Source: Cytophagales bacterium (GTDB lineage: Bacteria; Bacteroidota; Bacteroidia; Cytophagales; UBA9547). From it: DNA of 5,577 bases. The notes below the pieces were generated by a model. That model saw nothing but the letters and a program-made list of their open reading frames with translations. It made no database searches and was not told where the DNA came from. Location: NCBI GenBank assembly GCA_003476475.1, contig DMUD01000040.1:1-5577 (forward strand), given 5' to 3'. Positions 1 through 3,709 of the stretch are shown one piece after another. The position numbers and the translations under genes were made by a program. Position 1 is the stretch's first letter. Every line of letters starts with the position of its first letter.

Positions 1-26
1 GCCCCTGTTATCAACACTTTTTTCAT
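1..26 (-). CDS. SDR/NAD-dependent epimerase-like protein, N-terminal fragment (candidate ceramide-pathway reductase)
   Basis: Only the first nine codons are visible before the window edge, and the last codon is incomplete (GCN, Ala whatever the third base). They read MKKVLITGA on the minus strand. A short basic start followed by a hydrophobic beta strand and T-G is the classic opening of a Rossmann NAD(P)-binding fold (TGxxGxxG) in extended SDR and epimerase/dehydratase proteins. The ATG (24-26) overlaps the TGA (23-25) of the upstream acyltransferase gene as ATGA, a hallmark of translational coupling, so it should be the third gene of the spt operon. Caulobacter makes ceramide with an SDR/epimerase-like reductase (CerR) alongside Spt and a GNAT-type ceramide synthase, so a similar reductase role is a reasonable inference. 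The fragment is too short to separate this from other SDR enzymes or even another Rossmann family. Confidence 0.6.
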
Positions 27-1144
27 ATCGCTTTCTGATATATGCGGTATTTTTTATATACTTTTCCTCCCATTTTTTTCGCTGCCAAATTCATCATCTC
101 GTTGTTTTCCAACACCCAAGAGGCTTCGGCCATGCGAATATTTTTCTCTCTGCCCTTCAAAATGATACGCCCATAAAAACATGCTTCTATGCCAATTTTG
201 CGGTATTGCTCCAACACGCCCAAGGCTACTACCCTTAGCTTTTTGATGTTTTTGCGATGATATAACAACTTGAACAAACCGAAAGGAAACAATCGACCCT
301 TTTTTACCTTAATTAAAACCTCGTTCACATCAGGAACGCAGAGCGCAAAACCTACCATTTTCCCTTCGTGTTCGGCCACAAGACAAAAATCATCGTCAAT
401 AATGCGTTTCATTTCCTGCGCCATATACTTGAATTCTTTTTCAGTCATAGGGACAAATCCAAGGTTTTTACTCCATGCCGAATTATACACATGTAGTATC
501 CCCTCTACCTCTTTATCGAAATTTTTCAAATTCACTTTTCTGATGATGATGGCTTTGTTATTCAACCTTGCTTCCAAAGGTTTCAATAATTTGGTTGACT
601 TGTCTTGCAGTTGTTCTTCTTGAAGCAAATAGGCCCACAAATCAACCTTTTTAGTCATGCCAAAAGTTTCCAAAAATTGGAGGTAGTAAGGCGGATTATA
701 AGACATCAAAGTCACAGGAGGCGAGTCAAAACCTTGTATCAGAATACCGCAGCTTTCATTGGTAGAAAAATTGAGCGGCCCCATCATGGTCTCCAATCCT
801 TGCGCTTTCAACCAAGAAAGGGCGGCCGAAAGCAGGGCTTCTGCCACGGTATAGTCTTCTATTACTTCAAAAAAGCCAAAACAACCGTCGTTACTTTGGT
901 TGAAATGGTTATGATTGCGATTGTGTATGGCGGCTATTCGGCCTACTACCTTGTTGTTTTGGTATGCCAAAAAAAGCTGCACGTCCGAATGATCGTGAAA
1001 AGGATGGCGGTCAGGCAAAAGCATGTGTTTTTGAGCAACATACAGTTCAGGCACATAGCAGGGGTCATACTTGTACAATAGGTGTGGAAAATCGACAAAG
1101 GCTTTTAAATCCTTTTTTTTATGAAGAGGAACTACGACTGGCAT
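23..1144 (-). CDS. Tandem-GNAT acyltransferase-like protein, candidate bacterial ceramide synthase (N-acyltransferase)
   Basis: This 373-residue soluble protein has no signal peptide or membrane segment. Two GNAT-like halves can be seen. The N-terminal half (about 50-165) carries VVGRIAAIHN, then GPLNFSTNESCG (122-133), GFDSPP (138-143) and YNPPYY (149-154). The C-terminal half (about 200-370) has a second strand pair (FCLVAEHEGKMVGFAL, 253-268) and a motif-A-like acyl-CoA loop, ALGVLEQYRKIGIEA (307-321). The GPxNxSxNExxG/GFDxPP/YNPPYY signature matches, from memory, a conserved family often labelled only 'GNAT N-acetyltransferase' or YghO-like. The ATG at 1142-1144 lies 13 nt inside the end of spt and the stop overlaps the next ATG, so translation is coupled on both sides. 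No Shine-Dalgarno sequence is seen. Tight linkage to spt, and the known GNAT-superfamily ceramide synthase of Caulobacter, suggest acylation of the sphinganine amine. The acyltransferase fold is fairly secure; the substrate is inferred. An acyl transfer to another lipid or amine remains possible. Confidence 0.8.
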   Translation of the reverse strand: MPVVVPLHKKKDLKAFVDFPHLLYKYDPCYVPELYVAQKHMLLPDRHPFHDHSDVQLFLAYQNNKVVGRIAAIHNRNHNHFNQSNDGCFGFFEVIEDYTVAEALLSAALSWLKAQGLETMMGPLNFSTNESCGILIQGFDSPPVTLMSYNPPYYLQFLETFGMTKKVDLWAYLLQEEQLQDKSTKLLKPLEARLNNKAIIIRKVNLKNFDKEVEGILHVYNSAWSKNLGFVPMTEKEFKYMAQEMKRIIDDDFCLVAEHEGKMVGFALCVPDVNEVLIKVKKGRLFPFGLFKLLYHRKNIKKLRVVALGVLEQYRKIGIEACFYGRIILKGREKNIRMAEASWVLENNEMMNLAAKKMGGKVYKKYRIYQKAI

Positions 1145-2346
1145 ATCGTTTCATTTATGGTAGCTATTCCTAGTTTTCTGGCCATTTTGGCTATTTTATC
1201 TACTGCCATTTCAATTTGCGGTAGCGTGTGAGTAGCCATCAAGGAAAAACGAATCAAGGACGATTCGGCTGGCACTGCAGGAGATACTACAGGATTCACA
1301 AAAACCCCTTCATTCATGAGCATTTTGGTAAGCCAAAATGTTTTCAAATTGTCTCGGACATAAATGGGGATTATGGGCGTTTGAGTATTGCCTATGTCCA
1401 TTCCGTATGCCCTAAGCGCATTCATGGCACAATGGGTATTAATCCAAAGTTTATTCATTCGTTCGGGTTCGCTTTTTATTATTTCCAAAGCAGCTAGCAC
1501 GCTTGCCGCCGAAGCTGGCGTCATACTGGCACTGAATATGAGCGCGCGCGCATGGTGCTTCAAATACTCGATTGTGTGCTTGTCGCTGGCTATAAAGCCG
1601 CCCAATGAAGCCAATGACTTGCTGAAAGTCCCCATCATCACATCTACCTGACTAGTGCACCCAAAATGAGACGCTGTACCTGCCCCTTGTTCACCTATCA
1701 CCCCCAATGCGTGTGCATCGTCTACCATAATACTAGCACCATATCCCTCGGCTACTCTTGTTAATTCTGGCAGGTTTACAATGTCGCCTTCCATACTAAA
1801 CACCCCATCTACCACTATGAGCTTGATGGCCTCGGCAGGAAGATTTCGGATTTTATTTTCCAAATCGGCCATGTTGTTGTGTGCATATTTGATTACTTTG
1901 GAAAAAGACAATCGGCTGCCGTCGATGATGGAGGCATGGTTGTATTCATCTAAAAGAATATAATCGTTACGCCCGGTGAGCGAAGAAATGGCACCCAAAT
2001 TGGCTTGAAAACCAGTACTGAAGACTAATGCGTCATCCATGCCCACAAACTGGGCCAATTTCATTTCAAGCTCCAAATGCAAATCGAGCGTACCATTCAA
2101 AAAGCGGGAACCTGCACACCCAGTACCATACTTGTCAGTTGCCCTTTTGGCGGCCTCTTTTATTTTGGGATGATTGGTTAGCCCCAGGTAAGAATTGGAG
2201 CCAAACATCAGCACTTTTTTTCCTGCTATTTGTACCTCTGTATCTTGGTCAGACTGTATGGGCCTGAAATAGGGATAAAAACCTACTTCTCTGGCTTCCT
2301 GCGCTGCTTTAAATTCCGATAGTTTCGTTAATAATCTTTTGTTCAT
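1132..2346 (-). CDS. spt: Serine palmitoyltransferase (PLP-dependent alpha-oxoamine synthase)
   Basis: This cytosolic, probably homodimeric PLP enzyme condenses L-serine with a long-chain acyl thioester to give 3-ketosphinganine, the committed step of sphingolipid synthesis. It has 404 residues, normal for bacterial Spt (about 400). Visible in order: YFRPIQSDQDTEV near residue 26; GSNSYLGLT (49-57); GTGCAGSRFLNGT (74-86); DEYNHAS with the cofactor-stacking His137; VDDAHALG with Asp209 and His212; the Schiff-base lysine Lys243 in GTFSKSLASLGG; and NPVVSPAVPAESSLIRFS with Arg366, the expected carboxylate-binding arginine. These blocks resemble the Sphingobacterium multivorum enzyme as I recall it and argue against its relatives 2-amino-3-ketobutyrate CoA ligase (Kbl) and BioF, which lack the YFRPIQS and NPVVSPAVP blocks. 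The ATG at 2344-2346 gives the usual N-terminus; the leader has no Shine-Dalgarno sequence, as is common in Bacteroidota. It is the first gene of a coupled leftward operon. All expected catalytic residues are present. Confidence 0.95.
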   Translation of the reverse strand: MNKRLLTKLSEFKAAQEAREVGFYPYFRPIQSDQDTEVQIAGKKVLMFGSNSYLGLTNHPKIKEAAKRATDKYGTGCAGSRFLNGTLDLHLELEMKLAQFVGMDDALVFSTGFQANLGAISSLTGRNDYILLDEYNHASIIDGSRLSFSKVIKYAHNNMADLENKIRNLPAEAIKLIVVDGVFSMEGDIVNLPELTRVAEGYGASIMVDDAHALGVIGEQGAGTASHFGCTSQVDVMMGTFSKSLASLGGFIASDKHTIEYLKHHARALIFSASMTPASAASVLAALEIIKSEPERMNKLWINTHCAMNALRAYGMDIGNTQTPIIPIYVRDNLKTFWLTKMLMNEGVFVNPVVSPAVPAESSLIRFSLMATHTLPQIEMAVDKIAKMARKLGIATINETICQS

Positions 2347-2381
2347 AGTGTTTGGTGGTTACTCAACTTTTTGAAGGTTAA

Positions 2382-2415
2382 GTATGAAAAAGAGAAAGTA
2401 CGGGTATGAAAAGAG
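2382..2415. repeat. Short direct repeat GTATGAAAA(A)GAG in the spt leader
   Basis: GTATGAAAAAGAG at 2382-2394 is repeated as GTATGAAAAGAG at 2404-2415. The two copies start 22 bp apart, close to two helical turns, so both present the same face of the DNA. They lie about 36-70 bp upstream of the spt start codon, in the spt 5' leader or promoter region. Spacing and position would suit a dimeric regulator or an activator site, but a chance repeat of a 9-bp core in AT-rich DNA cannot be excluded. Confidence 0.4.
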
Positions 2416-2463
2416 CTTTCGAAATTGCCTAAAATCGTAGAAAGCTTTTATCTAGAAAACACA

Positions 2464-2489
2464 TTGGCACTTTTGCCAAAAGGCCTTTT
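2464..2489. repeat. Inverted repeat TTGGCA-N4-TGCCAA joined to palindrome AAAAGGCCTTTT
   Basis: TTGGCA (2464-2469) and TGCCAA (2474-2479) form a perfect inverted repeat with a 4-bp gap. A perfect 12-bp palindrome, AAAAGGCCTTTT (2478-2489), follows and shares two bases with it. Both lie over the upstream element and spacer of the best fabH promoter candidate (2472-2504), a position from which a bound repressor could block RNA polymerase. It could equally act on the leftward spt operon. The regulator is unknown and nothing in the window encodes one. Confidence 0.4.
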
Positions 2490-2504
2490 AATTCCGTAAG
2501 TTTA
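2472..2504 (+). promoter_or_regulatory. Candidate Bacteroidota-type promoter for fabH
   Basis: TTTG at 2472-2475 and TAAGTTTA at 2497-2504 are separated by 21 bp. The Bacteroidota housekeeping promoter has TTTG or TTG near -33 and TAnnTTTG near -7, with about 19-21 bp between them; here only the last base of the -7 element departs from the consensus. Transcription would start near 2510 and leave a leader of roughly 195 nt before fabH, which is rather long. Another partial -7 match, TATCTTTC at 2600-2607, lies closer to the gene but has no TTG at a suitable distance upstream. Such short motifs occur often by chance in AT-rich DNA, so this is tentative. Confidence 0.25.
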
Positions 2505-2590
2505 ATTTCGCCAACAAAGAGAGAAAAAACAAACAGTCTACATTACAGGGAGCCCTCAGAGTGGGTATTTACAAACAATTCTGCGATTTT

Positions 2591-2617
2591 TGCAAAAGAT
2601 ATCTTTCTTGTTTTGCA
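2591..2617. repeat. Hairpin-like inverted repeat TGCAAAA/TTTTGCA around a GATATC palindrome
   Basis: TGCAAAA at 2591-2597 and TTTTGCA at 2611-2617 are perfect inverted repeats 13 bp apart. The perfect 12-bp palindrome AAAGATATCTTT (2595-2606) is nested between and partly within them. The left arm also belongs to the palindrome TTTTGCAAAA (2588-2597). The element ends 89 bp before the fabH ATG, so it could be an operator or a weak hairpin in the fabH leader. The stem is AT-rich and would be weak in RNA, and no U-run follows it, so it is not a normal intrinsic terminator. Confidence 0.35.
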
Positions 2618-2706
2618 CAACTGCCAAATACAGATTAAAACATAAATAAAATTTAATACAAATACTCCATATCCTCTTTTTTCACAATCACTTCAAAACC
2701 TAGAAC

Positions 2707-3705
2707 ATGTTTCATTCTGTTATAAAAGGCGTGGGCCACTATGTGCCTGAAAGAGTGGTGACCAATGAAGAATTGACCCACTACATGGATACCACCGACG
2801 AATGGATTCAGGAGCGTACTGGAATAAAAGAAAGAAGATTTTTCAAAGAAGGAGTTGACACAGTGTCGTCAATGGCAGCAAAAGCAGCGCATTTGGCTTT
2901 GGAAAGAGCCGAAATGGAAGCATCCGAACTGGAACTGATAGTATTTGCCACCCTTAGTCCCGATTATGCTTTCCCAGGTTCGGGCGTGTTGTTACAACGC
3001 GAACTAGGATTGACCAATATTCCTGCTTTGGACATTCGGCAGCAATGTGCCGGTTTTATTTATGCTCTTTCTGTGGCAGACCAGTTTATCAAAACGGGGA
3101 TGTACAAAACGGCTTTAGTGGTGGGCAGCGAAATTCAATCCAACATTATGGAATTGAGTAATCGTGGTCGTAACGTGTCGGTCATTTTCGGCGACGGAGC
3201 AGGTGCTGCTGTTTTAAAAGTTTCTACAGAAAAAGGAAAAGGAATTCTTTCTACGCATCTTCACGCCGACGGTACCCATGCCGAAGAACTCGTCATGATG
3301 CACCCTGGAAGCAATAAGCAAAAAAGAATCACCTCCAAAATGCTGGAAGACGGCTCGATGTTGCCTTTTATGAATGGACAAATGGTGTTCAAAAATGCAG
3401 TACAACGCTTTCCAGAGGTTATCAACGAGGCTCTCAAACACCACAACCTCAGCACTACAGACCTCGATTTGCTTATCCCCCACCAAGCCAATTTGCGTAT
3501 TTCGGAATTTATTCAAAAATCGATGAAGCTAAGAGAAGACCAAGTATTCAATAACATTCAAAAGTATGGAAACACCACGGCTGCTTCTATCCCTATTGCC
3601 ATGAGCGAGGCTTACGAACAGGGCAAGATAAAAACAAACGATTTGCTGTGCTTGGCTGCATTTGGTAGCGGGTTTGTGTGGGCCTCGGCCTTGGTTAGAT
3701 GGTAA
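2707..3705 (+). CDS. fabH: Beta-ketoacyl-ACP synthase III (FabH)
   Basis: FabH makes the first condensation of type II fatty-acid synthesis in the cytosol, joining an acyl-CoA primer to malonyl-ACP. The 332-residue thiolase-fold protein keeps the full Cys-His-Asn triad: Cys114 in RQQCAGF, His259 in IPHQANLR and Asn289 in YGNTTAAS. Trp33 and Arg37 (DEWIQERTGIKERR) match the residues that bracket the CoA adenine in E. coli FabH, and the glycine loop FGDGAGAAVL (161-170) and the C-terminal AAFGSGFVWASALVRW are typical. It is about 15 residues longer than the E. coli enzyme (317), the extra length falling near 190-225 (HPGSNKQKRITSK and following), as I recall for several Bacteroidota FabH proteins. 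The ATG places GVGHYVPERVVTN where the family starts. It is divergent from the spt operon, so branched or straight chains started here could feed sphingolipid synthesis, but primer preference cannot be read from sequence. Many Bacteroidota carry more than one fabH, so this may be the second copy. Confidence 0.95.
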   Translation: MFHSVIKGVGHYVPERVVTNEELTHYMDTTDEWIQERTGIKERRFFKEGVDTVSSMAAKAAHLALERAEMEASELELIVFATLSPDYAFPGSGVLLQRELGLTNIPALDIRQQCAGFIYALSVADQFIKTGMYKTALVVGSEIQSNIMELSNRGRNVSVIFGDGAGAAVLKVSTEKGKGILSTHLHADGTHAEELVMMHPGSNKQKRITSKMLEDGSMLPFMNGQMVFKNAVQRFPEVINEALKHHNLSTTDLDLLIPHQANLRISEFIQKSMKLREDQVFNNIQKYGNTTAASIPIAMSEAYEQGKIKTNDLLCLAAFGSGFVWASALVRW

Positions 3706-3709
3706 GCCC
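3706..3709. other. 4-bp convergent gene junction without a terminator
   Basis: The TAA of fabH (3703-3705) and the TAG of the leftward lamin-tail gene (complement of 3710-3712) are separated only by GCCC. There is no room for a terminator between the stops. No GC-rich hairpin followed by a T-run was found just beyond either stop. The two transcripts probably overlap at their 3' ends or end by another mechanism. Confidence 0.8.

Larger units (their letters stand above)
2347..2706. other. Divergent intergenic region between spt and fabH
   Basis: This 360-bp non-coding spacer must hold the promoters of both the leftward spt operon and rightward fabH. It is AT-rich and dense in small symmetric elements, listed separately: a direct repeat, an inverted repeat joined to a palindrome, and a hairpin-like element. 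It also holds an imperfect inverted repeat (AAGAGCTTTC at 2411-2420 against GAAAGCTTTT at 2440-2449, 19-bp gap). A small GC-richer patch with AGGG-AG-CCCT sits at 2547-2556. The longest open frame noticed, on the plus strand at 2384-2440, is 18 codons and has no support as a gene. No Shine-Dalgarno sequence precedes either start codon; the bases before the fabH ATG are A-rich. No convincing promoter for spt was found on the minus strand. Confidence 0.85.

Noticed and set aside
270..623. Plus-strand 117-residue open frame within the acyltransferase gene
   Set aside because: Low-complexity Ser/Phe-rich translation with no recognisable motifs; antisense shadow of the real gene.
605..1081. Plus-strand 158-residue open frame opposite the acyltransferase gene
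   Set aside because: Composition is Arg/His/Gln/Lys-rich without domain logic, and the opposite strand has a coherent, motif-bearing protein coupled to spt. It is a shadow frame.
1132..2346. Annotation as 2-amino-3-ketobutyrate CoA ligase or BioF
   Set aside because: All share the fold and PLP residues, but the YFRPIQSDQDTEV and NPVVSPAVPAESSLIRFS blocks fit Spt, and no threonine-degradation or biotin gene is nearby.
2384..2440. 18-codon ORF MKKRKYGYEKSFRNCLKS in the spacer
   Set aside because: Very short, without a ribosome binding site or supporting context, and built from the GTATGAAAA repeat; likely chance.
2547..2556. AGGG-AG-CCCT patch as an operator or hairpin
   Set aside because: Four-base arms with a two-base gap are too short to support a claim, and the symmetry does not extend outward.
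2591..2617. Hairpin as an intrinsic terminator
   Set aside because: The stem is AT-rich and weak, no U-run follows, and it sits between divergent promoters where no transcript needs to end.
3214..3516. Minus-strand open frames opposite fabH
   Set aside because: fabH on the plus strand has the complete catalytic triad and full family length; the antisense frames have no family features.
3680..3709. GGCC-TC-GGCC and GGGC/GCCC pairings at the end of fabH as a terminator
   Set aside because: Stems are only four base pairs, one with a 2-nt loop, and no T-run follows on either strand.
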